From positions 1-64,000 of the forward strand of contig JAJRXX010000051.1 in NCBI GenBank assembly GCA_024276075.1: DNA of 64,000 bases. The letters are read 5' to 3'. The stretch is from Planctomycetota bacterium (GTDB lineage: Bacteria; Planctomycetota; Phycisphaerae; Phycisphaerales; Phycisphaeraceae). A program made the translations under genes and the position numbers. Shown piece by piece: positions 33,760-42,569 of the stretch; positions within the stretch are counted from its first letter, which is position 1, and each line of letters begins with the position of its first letter. The notes beneath the pieces were generated by a model. That model was not told the DNA's origin. It searched no databases and worked only from the letters and a program-made list of their open reading frames with translations.

Positions 33760-36700
33760 TTACCTACAGCGACGACGGCGTGCCAACATCAGCATGCCAC
33801 ATAATGCGAGCACCGCGCCGCTGGCGGGCTCGGGGATGGTGGAAGCATTTGTTGATAAGCCGGTGCTGCTGAAAAGGCTTCTCACATCTCCCCCGAAGTT
33901 TGTCAGCAGCAAGCTCAGGTCAGCGTCGTCGACGATGCCATCCCCGGTAAAATCGCCCGCGGTCCATGCGGCGCCAGCATTACCAAAATTAGTCAGCAGC
34001 AGACTCAGGTCAGCGTCTTCGACCCGGAGATCAAGGTTCGCGTCGCCGGGTAGCGTGGTAAACAGCGTGAGCGTGTCGGGCGCCGCGGCGAAGGGCGTGG
34101 CGGCAAAGAGCGAATCGCTGTTACCCGGGAAGTCATACACTGGCGCCAACGCGAGGTCGGTCTGTAGAGCGAGAATGGAGTTGTTGAGGGTGGTCTGATT
34201 GTACGTGCCGGTGCGTGAGGCGTATGTAAGGATCGTAAAGGCGTTGCCGTAGGCGGGTGTGAAGGCGGTGGGATCGACAACCTGGATGTCGAGTGTCCCG
34301 CCCAGCGAAACGCTTTGGGTAGCAACGACCTTGTCGTATCCGGTGCCCGCGGTGGTGCCTTCGATTTCGATGATCGTGGTTGAGAGCGGACCGAAGCTGA
34401 CAGGGCCGCCAAAGGTTGACGTGCCTGGACTCGAGCCGGGCGCGAGGTCGCCGTGGATGAAGACGGTGCCGTTGCCGGGGTTTCCACCGTTGTACGAACC
34501 GAAAAATACCGCCTTCGATCCGATATCGACTTGGAGCGTGACACCGGCACCGGGGCCGTTCGTGACGTCGTCGGAGAAAAGTACGTTTGAATTTCCGCTG
34601 ATGAAAATGGAGCCGTTGTTTGCGATATCACCCGCGGCGAACGTGGCGTTTGAGAACGCGACGCCGATCGAGCCGTTGTTGATAATGGGACCCGAAAGCG
34701 TGGCGTCGGCGAATCCGACGTTGACCAAGCCGTTGTTGGTAAGCCCACCGTTGAATTGCAATGATGCGCTGCCGCGTGCGTCGATGCGCGCGGTGGAGTC
34801 GTTGGTGAGCCCCTGCTGAAACTCGATTGTAGCCAGCGCGTTTTGACCGTTCACGTCGATGCGTCCAGCATTCGTATTGGCGGCGGCTGTGAATAACAGG
34901 CGGTCATTTGCGCGGACATTGATTTTTCCGGTGAGCTGGTTTGCGAGCGGCGCATCAATTTGCCCTGTGCCTTCGAGTGTCCCGGTGTTTGTGAACGAGG
35001 TGCCGGTAATACGGCCCAAAGGATTGCTCATGGTAATTCGGCCGGCGTTTGTGAGTGTGGCGCCAGCGTTAATTGTGGCCGAGCCGATGGTGGCGCGTGC
35101 GGTAGAGCCGACGGTGATGCCGTTGGCTGCGGATACGAGGCCCGAGGACGCTTGTAGCAGGGCATTTGAGCCGGAGATGTCGATGGTGTTGGCGACAATG
35201 TCGCCGCCGTCGAGGGAGAGCGAGGAGAAGAGGAAAAGTGTGGCGTTGGCGTCGAGCCTTCTGCCGGTAAGGAGTTGGCGAAATTGGCCTAACACCGCGT
35301 CAAGCAATAGATCAGTGGCGACCATATTGTTTTCGAATGTGAGTTGTCCAGCATTGAAGTTGAATGTTCCGCCAAAGGTAATAAGCGAGTCGAGTAAGAG
35401 TGTTCCACCGTCGAGGTTGACGGTAGCACCTGCGCCTATCTGTAGCGAGTTGTTGGAGGTAACGGTGCCGCCGGTTTTGATGTTGAGCGTGGCGTTGCCG
35501 CCTGTGGTACCGAGGAAGATTTGTCCGCCAGCAGTGAGGCTAGAGGCGGTGCCCGCAACGGTGACGGTGCCTTCGGAGCTGTCCAAGTTGCCTACGATGA
35601 CGTTGGAGACAGAAAGTGATGACCCGCCTGTGATATCGAGGGCTGCGCGTTTGGTGTTGGCGACGGTAAGTGTGGTTGCGGCAAACCCCGTGCCGGTGGC
35701 ACCCGCGGCCATATGTAGCGTGGGCAGATCGGTGTCGTCGGCGCCGTCGATGGTGAGGTTGGCGAAGGAGTTGTTGAAAGTTCCACCATTGATTTTCAGG
35801 GTGCCGTCGGTCCAGTTGAGGTTGCCCGTGCGTGTGAAGGATTGAGCGGTGATGGTCCCGCCGTCGAAGTTAAGCGTGCCGACCTGTGCGCCGTTGGGAT
35901 CGTTGATACTCAGTGAGCCGTTAATGGAGACGTCCGCACCGTCGGAGACGTTGAGGGTGCCTGTGCCGCCGCCAACGACGCCAGCGACGATGGCGCTGCC
36001 GTTGTTCGACCACTGTGTGCCTTGCCCGCGTACGGTGAGGGTGCCGACGGCGGTGGCTTGGTTACCGATCCTCGCGGTGCTCACGGTAGATAGTTGCGCA
36101 CCGTTTTCGACGGTGAGCGTGCCTGTGCCGGAGGCCCCGACGGTGAGTGAGCCGGTTGCTGCGACGCTCGAGCCGGGGTCGGAAATGGTGGCGGCGCCTT
36201 GGCTGTTGGTGAAATTGGCGATGGTGAAATTACCACTGGTAACCGTAGCACCACCGCGGACGGAGAGCGTGCCGTGGCCCGATCGCCCGACGAAGAGTGT
36301 GAAACTGTTGTCCCATCTGGAATCGGTGCCGCTGACAGAGACGCTCCCGACGCTGTCCACGGAATTAGAGGCGATGTTTCCACTACTGCTAGTAACCACC
36401 CCGCCACTGGAGATGGTCAGAGACCCGTTGCCGAAGCCGCCGACATTCAGGTTGCTGTTGAGAGACCATGTGGAGTCCGTGCCGGAGACTTGGACTTTGC
36501 TCGTGCTGGATGCAACGTTGGCGATCGTGGCGAAACTCGTGGTGGACACCGATCCACCACCAAAGATATTGAGTGTGCCGTTGCCACTGTTGCCGATCGT
36601 CATGGTGCTGGTGAGAGACCATATGGAACCGATGCCTGTGACGGTGGCAGTGCCTGTGGAGCCTGAGCTTGAGCCGATGACGGTGAATCTGGTATTGGCG

Positions 36701-37368
36701 TCGCCGCCGTTTTTGATGGTAAAAAAGCCGCTACCGCTGCTGCCGATGAATATGTCGCCGAAACCGGGGCTGCCCAGTGTGCCTCCGGTGGAGACCGTAA
36801 GGTATCCGATGGCGGTTGGGGTGGTGCCAAGTCTGATGTCGTCAAGGGCAGAGTCCGTGGTCAGCGTGCCGTCGGTGATGGTGAGCCGACCGGTCTGGTT
36901 GGTTGTATCGCCTATGTCCATGCCGAGTGTGCTGGTTGTGGTGTAGGTGTTTCCGTTGAGGTCGAAGGTGACCTTGCCGTTTGAGATGTCCAGGGCGAAA
37001 TTTGTAGTCGTGCCCACAAAGACGGTGTAGGTGTCGGGTAGCGTGAAGTTGGCAACGTCTGTTGCCACGGGTATGGACGCGCCGGCACCACCGCCGTCGA
37101 AGAGGGACCAGTTGCTGGTGGAGGTGAACGAGCCGCCGTTGGGATCGATCCAGAAGCGGTCTGCGGCGAGTGCGGGTGAGGCGAGCGCGGTGAGCAGCGC
37201 GGCAGCGATGGTGACGGTGACCCAGGGGTTGGGGCATACGCACTGGCAGGCAAGCTGCCAGTGGCACCCGAGCGTGGGCTTCGGGGTGATGATGGGGCCC
37301 CGCGCATTGCGATGCGTGGGCTTCAATGTGGTAATGGGGGTGGCTGCGAGGTGGGCGTGGGTGGTCAT
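33760..37368 (-). CDS. PEP-CTERM surface protein with beta-repeats and dockerin-like pair
   Basis: A 1202-residue secreted protein. The signal has an unusually long n-region (about 50 residues) before the hydrophobic core TVTIAAALLTALASPALA. The body has many T5SS/PEP-CTERM-type repeats (for example VTVAGTASSLTAGGQIFLGT followed by GNATLNIKTGG). Near the end (about 1106-1160) are two dockerin-like calcium loops, GDANLDLRVEDADLSLLLTN and GDFTGDGIVDDADLSLLLTN. The tail IPEPASGAVLALCGMLMLARRRR is a PEP-CTERM sorting signal. ATG 37368 with GGAGAGAG upstream is preferred to an in-frame start at 37458. Part of the n-region is encoded by a repeat-like palindrome (37241-37271). Probably an outer surface or matrix protein. 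Confidence 0.9.
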   Translation of the reverse strand: MTTHAHLAATPITTLKPTHRNARGPIITPKPTLGCHWQLACQCVCPNPWVTVTIAAALLTALASPALAADRFWIDPNGGSFTSTSNWSLFDGGGAGASIPVATDVANFTLPDTYTVFVGTTTNFALDISNGKVTFDLNGNTYTTTSTLGMDIGDTTNQTGRLTITDGTLTTDSALDDIRLGTTPTAIGYLTVSTGGTLGSPGFGDIFIGSSGSGFFTIKNGGDANTRFTVIGSSSGSTGTATVTGIGSIWSLTSTMTIGNSGNGTLNIFGGGSVSTTSFATIANVASSTSKVQVSGTDSTWSLNSNLNVGGFGNGSLTISSGGVVTSSSGNIASNSVDSVGSVSVSGTDSRWDNSFTLFVGRSGHGTLSVRGGATVTSGNFTIANFTNSQGAATISDPGSSVAATGSLTVGASGTGTLTVENGAQLSTVSTARIGNQATAVGTLTVRGQGTQWSNNGSAIVAGVVGGGTGTLNVSDGADVSINGSLSINDPNGAQVGTLNFDGGTITAQSFTRTGNLNWTDGTLKINGGTFNNSFANLTIDGADDTDLPTLHMAAGATGTGFAATTLTVANTKRAALDITGGSSLSVSNVIVGNLDSSEGTVTVAGTASSLTAGGQIFLGTTGGNATLNIKTGGTVTSNNSLQIGAGATVNLDGGTLLLDSLITFGGTFNFNAGQLTFENNMVATDLLLDAVLGQFRQLLTGRRLDANATLFLFSSLSLDGGDIVANTIDISGSNALLQASSGLVSAANGITVGSTARATIGSATINAGATLTNAGRITMSNPLGRITGTSFTNTGTLEGTGQIDAPLANQLTGKINVRANDRLLFTAAANTNAGRIDVNGQNALATIEFQQGLTNDSTARIDARGSASLQFNGGLTNNGLVNVGFADATLSGPIINNGSIGVAFSNATFAAGDIANNGSIFISGNSNVLFSDDVTNGPGAGVTLQVDIGSKAVFFGSYNGGNPGNGTVFIHGDLAPGSSPGTSTFGGPVSFGPLSTTIIEIEGTTAGTGYDKVVATQSVSLGGTLDIQVVDPTAFTPAYGNAFTILTYASRTGTYNQTTLNNSILALQTDLALAPVYDFPGNSDSLFAATPFAAAPDTLTLFTTLPGDANLDLRVEDADLSLLLTNFGNAGAAWTAGDFTGDGIVDDADLSLLLTNFGGDVRSLFSSTGLSTNASTIPEPASGAVLALCGMLMLARRRRCR
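37241..37271. repeat. Family F-like palindrome within the PEP-CTERM coding region
   Basis: CACTGGCAG-GCAAG-CTGCCAGTG followed by GCACCCGA matches, base for base except five positions, the centre of repeat F (49264-49294, other strand). On the minus strand it is read in frame as GCHWQLACQC of the signal n-region. Confidence 0.7.
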
Positions 37369-37472
37369 AGCTCTCTCTCCGGCCCGGTTGCGGCGGGCGG
37401 TTACGTGGCTGGATAATAGACGTTCATCACGAGTGGTGCCGACGGGGAGTGGGCACAAACTCCACTGCTGTC

Positions 37473-37501
37473 ATTATAGTCGTGTTGAGGCTGGATTGGA
37501 A
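37473..37501 (-). promoter_or_regulatory. Candidate promoter of the second PEP-CTERM gene
   Basis: On the minus strand a consensus -10 TATAAT (37478-37473) with 17 bp to a weak -35 TTCCAA (37501-37496). It would give a leader of about 100 bases. Confidence 0.45.
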
Positions 37502-37559
37502 GGAAAAAAATCCGGCGGCACGGTGGGTGGATCGTAGGTCAATTTATATTCGAGCGTCC

Positions 37560-37588
37560 CCGCCACGAGCCACGACCGTCAGGGAGTG
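37560..37588. repeat. Module E copy outside any larger element
   Basis: CGCCACGAGCCACGACCGTC followed by AGGGAGTG matches the 28-bp module. It lies in the 605-bp gap between cysK and the PEP-CTERM gene. Apart from this, the candidate promoter and the terminator at 37687, that gap shows nothing I can name. Confidence 0.65.
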
Positions 37589-37686
37589 AGCCTCTTCTTC
37601 ATCTTCCGCTTTGAAAGCCCTTGCTATCGGCATCTCGAAGGCAAACCTTGTCAAACCACGACCCGACAGCACGCCCGATCAGATCA

Positions 37687-37721
37687 AACAAAAACCCCCA
37701 AGCGTGTGAGCTAGGGGGTTT
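37687..37721 (-). terminator. Terminator downstream of cysK
   Basis: AAACCCCC and GGGGGTTT form an 8-bp stem; on the minus strand it continues as GGGGGTTTTTGTTTG. It is about 250 bases past the cysK stop. It could also work weakly on the plus strand. Confidence 0.7.
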
Positions 37722-37973
37722 CATTAAAGCGTTGTGCGGGTCGGGCAGACCCGTAATAAAAGTGTGCGTGCCCTATGTGCGAGCGGGCACGGCTCATTGT
37801 TTCTTGTCAGGCGGACTGTCCTGCATGAGCAATCCTCTCAAGGTTACGTTTCTATTTTATGCACGCTAGTCAAAGCGATCCACACTTTTTTCACAATTTA
37901 TCGAACTGCTTTTAAACAAATCGGCTGTTGGTTATCGGTCTAACTAATCGTTGGTACACGCTGCCACGATGCT

Positions 37974-38942
37974 CTAGTCCGTAAGCCCCTCGAACAACGG
38001 CGTGGACAGGTACCGCTCGCCGAAGCTCGGCATGATCGCCACGATGGTCTTGGAGCTATTCTCCGGCTTGGCGGCGAGTCGTGCCGCGGCGCAGAGAGCG
38101 GCGCCGGAACTGATCCCGCAGAGGATGCCCTCCTCCTTGGCTAAGCGACGGCTCCAGGCGAAGGCGTCATCATTCGACACGGCTTCGGTGCCATCGACGA
38201 TGGCGATGTCGAGGTTCTTGGGAATGAAGCCGGCTCCGATGCCCTGAATTTTGTGAGGGCCTGGTTTTCCACCTGCGATCACGGGCGAGGCTTCGGGCTC
38301 GACGGCGATGGCTTTAAAATCGGACTTCTTCGACTTGATGTACCGCGCGATGCCGGTGATGGTGCCCCCGGTACCGACGCCGGAGATCAGGATGTCGACG
38401 CTGCCGTTTGTGTCCGCCCATATTTCCGGGCCTGTGGTCTTTTCGTGGATGTCGGGGTTAGCAGGGTTCTCAAATTGCTGAGGCATCCAAGCGTTTTGCG
38501 TGGTGGCGACAAGTTCGGCGGCCTTGCCGATCGCGCCCTTCATACCCTCAGCAGCAGGTGTAAGCACGAGGTTCGCGCCCAGTGCTCGTAACAGCGCACG
38601 CCGCTCGATACTCATCGACTCGGGCATGGTGAGCGTGAGCTTGTAGCCCCTGGCTGCACAGACAAACGCCAGCGCGATGCCGGTGTTGCCGCTGGTCGGC
38701 TCGACGATGTGCGTATCAGGCGTAACGGTGCCGTCGGCTTCGGCGGCTTCGATCATCGCGCGGCCGATGCGGTCCTTCACGCTCGCTAACGGGTTAAAAA
38801 ACTCACACTTAGCATAAACCGTCGCGTGGTCGGACGGGATGACGCGGTTGAGTTTAACCAGAGGCGTGTTAAACGTGGTTTCCGCGATGCTGTTATAGGT
38901 TCGATTATGCAACAAGTTAAATGCAGAGGTCACTGTGGTCAT
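37974..38942 (-). CDS. cysK: Cysteine synthase A (O-acetylserine sulfhydrylase)
   Basis: 322 residues, the normal length. The PLP lysine is in [11 protein letters not shown], the substrate loop is [13 protein letters not shown], and the phosphate-binding loop is [21 protein letters not shown] near the end binds the cofactor nitrogen. Makes cysteine from O-acetylserine and sulfide in the cytosol. The ATG is preceded by AGGAGT. Monocistronic, convergent to nothing nearby; divergent from tpx across 341 bp. Two overlapping AT-rich promoter candidates lie upstream (near 38975-39010), too ambiguous to place. Confidence 0.94.
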   Translation of the reverse strand: MTTVTSAFNLLHNRTYNSIAETTFNTPLVKLNRVIPSDHATVYAKCEFFNPLASVKDRIGRAMIEAAEADGTVTPDTHIVEPTSGNTGIALAFVCAARGYKLTLTMPESMSIERRALLRALGANLVLTPAAEGMKGAIGKAAELVATTQNAWMPQQFENPANPDIHEKTTGPEIWADTNGSVDILISGVGTGGTITGIARYIKSKKSDFKAIAVEPEASPVIAGGKPGPHKIQGIGAGFIPKNLDIAIVDGTEAVSNDDAFAWSRRLAKEEGILCGISSGAALCAAARLAAKPENSSKTIVAIMPSFGERYLSTPLFEGLTD

Positions 38943-39171
38943 GACTAAGGACTCCTGTTATCGTCTAGGGGATAATAGTAAATGCTAGTATAAGCTAAAC
39001 GGATTCTATCTGAATAAAACAACAGCGCCAAGGGAAAATAACACCACCGATCACTGTAAACAACTGCTGCTAAGCGTATTGAGATTTTCCAGACTACCCT
39101 CTTTACGCATCTAACGATTTACAGCCGAGTAATAGATCGACCTTCGGCGGCAAAGACGACGAATCGGTCGT

Positions 39172-39199
39172 TTGTCATCGTCGCCGCCACCACTACAAT
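39172..39199 (+). promoter_or_regulatory. Candidate promoter of tpx
   Basis: TTGTCA and TACAAT with a 16-bp spacer, about 85 bases before the tpx ATG. The rest of the 38943-39283 gap shows nothing else notable. Confidence 0.5.
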
Positions 39200-39283
39200 C
39201 CCTCCTCCGATAGCCGTGCTGGGCGAATCGTGATTAAATGCCAGCAGGCCTATCAACCTTCAACCCAACCAAGGAACAAAACC

Positions 39284-39799
39284 ATGTCCGAGCGCAGCGG
39301 AGCGATCACGTTTAAAGGCAACCCCATGACACTTGTAGGCGACGAAGTGAACGTCGGCGTCACCGCGCCGGACTTTACCGCTGTGGGCAACGACATGAAA
39401 CCGGTGAGCCTGAGCGACTATAAGGGCAAGGTGGTCGTCCTCGTCTCGGTGCCGTCACTGGACACGCCTGTGTGCGACATCGAGACCAAGCGCTTTAACG
39501 AAGAAGCCGGGAAGCTGGGCGACAAGGTGGCGTTGCTGACGGTGAGCCTGGACCTACCCTTCGCGCAGAAGCGTTGGTGCGGGGCTGCCGACGCGAAAAA
39601 CGTCGTCACGGTCTCGGACTACAAGGACCGTCAGTTCGGCCAAAGCTGGGGCCTGTACATCAAGGAACTGGGTTTGCTAGCGCGTGCGGTGTACGTAATC
39701 GACACCCAAGGCGTGATCAAATACGCCGAACTGGTATCGGAAGTCACTACGGAGCCAAACTACGACGCGGCGATCAGCGCAGCAAAGGTGCTGGTGTAG
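39284..39799 (+). CDS. tpx: Thiol peroxidase (Tpx-type peroxiredoxin)
   Basis: 171 residues. Peroxidatic Cys in PSLDTPVCDIETKRFN and resolving Cys in FAQKRWCGA are both at the positions expected for atypical 2-Cys Tpx. N-terminal ITFKGNPMTLVGDEVNVG and C-terminal YVIDTQGVIKYAEL are typical. Reduces hydrogen peroxide and alkyl hydroperoxides using thioredoxin. ATG 39284, with AAGGA upstream, is preferred to an in-frame start at 39230. Confidence 0.95.
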   Translation: MSERSGAITFKGNPMTLVGDEVNVGVTAPDFTAVGNDMKPVSLSDYKGKVVVLVSVPSLDTPVCDIETKRFNEEAGKLGDKVALLTVSLDLPFAQKRWCGAADAKNVVTVSDYKDRQFGQSWGLYIKELGLLARAVYVIDTQGVIKYAELVSEVTTEPNYDAAISAAKVLV

Positions 39800-39853
39800 A
39801 TTCGATATAGCTTTCAGTTTAATGGAGGCTAATGCCTCACCGCCACGAGTTCG

Positions 39854-40240
39854 TCACAGTTCCAAGCCGCTCAGGTCGCCCTTCATCTCTTTGAGCTTGT
39901 CGAAGTAGACCTTGAACCGCTCGGTCAGTGCCTTGACAGACTTCGAGATGGCGTCGACCTCAGACTTGAGGTTCTTGGCCTCCTCGCCGAGCATCTCCTG
40001 GAGCGGGATATCTTTGAGCTTGGCCTGGACCGCTTCGATCGCGCCCTTCTTGGACACGATGGCCTCCTTGTAAGACATCGCCATATCGCGCAGGGCTGAG
40101 ACGTCCATCTTCGCGGCTTCGGCCTTCACTTCGGGCAACGGCTTGGTCTCGTCGGCGGAATGCGACCCCCCGCAGCCGACCAGCGTCAACAAAGCACAAA
40201 CCACGGGAACAAAAATACGACTGACTCTCGGTGTTCTCAT
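39854..40240 (-). CDS. Small predicted lipoprotein with coiled coil
   Basis: 128 residues: signal RIFVPVVCALLTLVGC with lipobox LVGC (Cys23), a short linker, then a highly charged helical region with heptad-like pattern (KEAIVSKKGAIEAVQAKLKD ... NLKSEVDAISKSVKALTERF). Probably anchored to a membrane and oligomeric through the coiled coil, reminiscent in size of Lpp-like proteins but without sequence identity that I can see. It follows the amt-PII genes 88 bp downstream on the same strand, possibly by chance. Not recognised as a named family. Confidence 0.75.
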   Translation of the reverse strand: MRTPRVSRIFVPVVCALLTLVGCGGSHSADETKPLPEVKAEAAKMDVSALRDMAMSYKEAIVSKKGAIEAVQAKLKDIPLQEMLGEEAKNLKSEVDAISKSVKALTERFKVYFDKLKEMKGDLSGLEL

Positions 40241-40328
40241 ATCACTGCATCTCCTCTAATTATGTTCGCCTTCGTACACCCCCACCACACGTCGCGTGGG
40301 CGGCATTTTATTATACCCATTAAAACGC

Positions 40329-40670
40329 TCAGATCGCTGTCTCGCCTCGCTCGCCGGTGCGGATGCGGATGCACTGTTCTAGCTGCGTGATGAATATCTT
40401 GCCATCACCGATCGTACCGGAGTCGTGCTTGGCATACTGCAGGATCGCGTTGACAGCGGGCTCTACAAATTCCTCATTACAGGCGATGTCGATCCGCACT
40501 TTCGGGATGAGGTTGGGCGTGTGCTTCTGACCCCGGTAGAGGTCCTGCTGCTCGGCTTGGCCGTGACCCGTGCACCGACTAACCGTAATACGAAGTATCT
40601 CGACTCTGATCAACGCCTCGTGAACTTCCTCGATTTTATCAGGCTGGATGATCGCGGTAATGAGCTTCAT
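40329..40670 (-). CDS. Nitrogen regulatory PII protein, T-loop variant
   Basis: 113 residues with the PII fold: MKLITAIIQPDKIEEVHEAL, IGDGKIFITQLEQCIRIRTGE (the C-terminal signature). The T-loop reads GQAEQQDLYRGQKHTPNLIPK. The uridylylated Tyr51 of GlnB/GlnK is replaced by His, and the Gln39 region is also changed, so control by uridylylation is unlikely. Next to amt (35 bp downstream), so it presumably plugs the ammonium channel in response to ATP/ADP and 2-oxoglutarate, as GlnK does. Confidence 0.9.
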   Translation of the reverse strand: MKLITAIIQPDKIEEVHEALIRVEILRITVSRCTGHGQAEQQDLYRGQKHTPNLIPKVRIDIACNEEFVEPAVNAILQYAKHDSGTIGDGKIFITQLEQCIRIRTGERGETAI

Positions 40671-40705
40671 CGCTTTGTCCTTGAAATTAGATACTGCTGG
40701 GCTAA

Positions 40706-42031
40706 CTAGTTCAGGTTTAGCAAACCGTACCCGTGCTCGCCGTGGAGGCTGTGGTCCAGGCCGGCCATCTCGTCGTTCTCGTCGATGCGCAGGCCTATGG
40801 TCTTGTTGACCAGGACCAGGATGACGATGCTGACCACGCCCGCGTAGATGAGTGTCGCGACCACGCCCAAGAGTTGAACGCCAAACTGGGTGATGGCGGT
40901 ACGATCGGCTGGCATCTCACCGTCACGGATGAAAAATGCCAACAACAGTGCGCCGCCCATACCAGCAACACCGTGGATCCCGAAGACGTCGAGCGTGTCG
41001 TCGTAGCCGAGCTTGTTCTTCATCATGATCGCGAGGTAGCACAGGCCAGACGCGGCGACACCCAGCACAATCGCCCCACCGGGCTGGACCACGCCTGCCG
41101 CCGGCGTGATGACCACGAGCCCCGCGAGGATGCCGCTGGCCATACCCAGACTTGTTGCCTTGCGCAAGTGCAGCCCTTCGATGGTGATCCACGCCAGCGC
41201 CCCCGCCGCCGCGGCGATCTGCGTGACGGTCAGTGCCTGTGCGGTCTTGAGCCCACTCGTTAGCGAACTGCCTGCATTAAATCCAAACCAGCCCACCCAC
41301 AACAGGCCCACGCCCATCATGGTCATGACCATATTATTCGAGTGCATGGAGGTCTGAGGGTAGCCCCGCCTTGCGCCGAGATAGATCGCCGCGATCAAGC
41401 CGGTGATCCCCGCCGAGATGTGTACGACCGTGCCCCCGGCAAAGTCGATGGCGTTGAGATTAAACAGCCAGCCATCGTCGGCCCAGACCCAGTGGCACAA
41501 CGGGTTGTACACGAGCAACCCCCACAACGCGATGAAGACGCAATACCCGCTGAATCGGACACGCTCAGCAAATGCACCGGCAATCAGCGCGGGTGTGATG
41601 ATCGCAAATTTGCCCTGGAACATCGCAAAGACCAGCGGCGGAATCCGAATCTCAGGGCTCATGATCGCTTGCCCGTCGATGCTCGATAACAACACCAGGC
41701 CCGGGTCCCACCCGCACCATTGGCCAAAAAAACCATCGCCGATATTGGGTCCGAATGCCATGGCGTACCCACACACCGCCCACAACACACCCATCACCGC
41801 CATCGCGGCGAAGCAGTGCATCATGGTCCCCAACACGTTCTTTGTGCGCACCAAGCCGCCGTAGAACATCGCCAAGCCCGGCACCATCAGCAGGACCAGC
41901 GACGTCGACACGAGCATCCACGCCGTGGCACCGGTATCGATACCCGTTGACTGGTCAAACGCCCAAGCGGTGCTCGGGATCAGCATCACGGCAATGATTA
42001 ACAAAAACAGTTTTTCTGATCGAACCGGCAT
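40706..42031 (-). CDS. amt: Ammonium transporter
   Basis: 441 residues with a cleavable-looking signal (LFLLIIAVMLIPSTAWA) followed by 11 membrane segments. Hallmarks: GLAMFYGGLVRTKNVLGTMM, the two pore histidines in CHWVWADDGW and VFGIHGVAGMGGALLL, and DFAGGTVVHISAGI. Transports ammonium into the cell. ATG 42031 is used because AAGGAG sits seven bases before it; the GTG five codons earlier overlaps that site. Operon with PII. No sigma-54 promoter was found upstream. Confidence 0.95.
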   Translation of the reverse strand: MPVRSEKLFLLIIAVMLIPSTAWAFDQSTGIDTGATAWMLVSTSLVLLMVPGLAMFYGGLVRTKNVLGTMMHCFAAMAVMGVLWAVCGYAMAFGPNIGDGFFGQWCGWDPGLVLLSSIDGQAIMSPEIRIPPLVFAMFQGKFAIITPALIAGAFAERVRFSGYCVFIALWGLLVYNPLCHWVWADDGWLFNLNAIDFAGGTVVHISAGITGLIAAIYLGARRGYPQTSMHSNNMVMTMMGVGLLWVGWFGFNAGSSLTSGLKTAQALTVTQIAAAAGALAWITIEGLHLRKATSLGMASGILAGLVVITPAAGVVQPGGAIVLGVAASGLCYLAIMMKNKLGYDDTLDVFGIHGVAGMGGALLLAFFIRDGEMPADRTAITQFGVQLLGVVATLIYAGVVSIVILVLVNKTIGLRIDENDEMAGLDHSLHGEHGYGLLNLN

Positions 42032-42456
42032 GGTTATCTCCTTCACGTGTACCGCAAAGTCTCTAAGACCCCGTCAATACGCGGCAAGTTATTTCCGTAT
42101 GAATAAGGCACAATGCGGGCTGCGCTCCAGTGGGATTCGATTAAACGCCCCGCCTCTCTTCACCGCCCCACGCCGTCCTTCAAACGCGGGTGGCCACGCC
42201 GAACCCTAAAAACGGGCATCGCATGAGTACTCAATAGATATTACTTTTCAAATCCCGTAGCAACCCCGCTTCAGAGCGTATGGCGTCATCGCAAAACGCT
42301 CGTTTAGAGTGCTTCCAAATCACAGGCTGTCGTGATCCCCCCGCCTCTCCTATTCACAGCGAAAAACGCCTAGAATAAGTTATACAAATGATGGTCGGCT
42401 TTAGAAAATATTTTTACGAAAGTGTCCCGGTCAGATGAACAAATAACCCTCGACAC
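42032..42456. other. Intergenic region upstream of amt
   Basis: About 425 bp with no gene. AT-rich parts near 42220-42260 and 42365-42420 could hold the amt promoter, but no -35/-10 pair, sigma-54 site or NtrC palindrome stands out. Confidence 0.4.
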
Positions 42457-42544
42457 CTCTGAAAAACCTTGATCTGCCGCGACCCATCAACTTTGACGCT
42501 GCCAAGAATGTGGTTTGTTATTTGCCTGCCAGGGCTTTTCAGAG
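42457..42544. repeat. Short inverted-repeat-bounded element K (88 bp)
   Basis: Ends CTCTGAAAAACCT and AGGGCTTTTCAGAG are inverted repeats with one or two mismatches. Only one copy is in the window, so its mobility is a guess. It does not have TA-TAGARC ends like the other families. Confidence 0.45.
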
Positions 42545-42569
42545 ACCCCCCTACATCATAATGACACGT

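Noticed and set aside
34859-36946. Long plus-strand open frames (328 and 365 codons) inside the second PEP-CTERM gene
   Set aside because: They are antisense to a gene with clear signal peptide, repeats, dockerin and sorting tail; their length comes from the low-complexity Gly/Thr/Asn repeats and they resemble no protein.
37621-37869. 82-codon frame between cysK and the PEP-CTERM gene
   Set aside because: Runs through a transcription terminator hairpin and has no ribosome site.
42032-42120. Sigma-54/NtrC-type promoter for amt
   Set aside because: No GG-N10-GC site with the expected TGGCAC..TTGC form was found.
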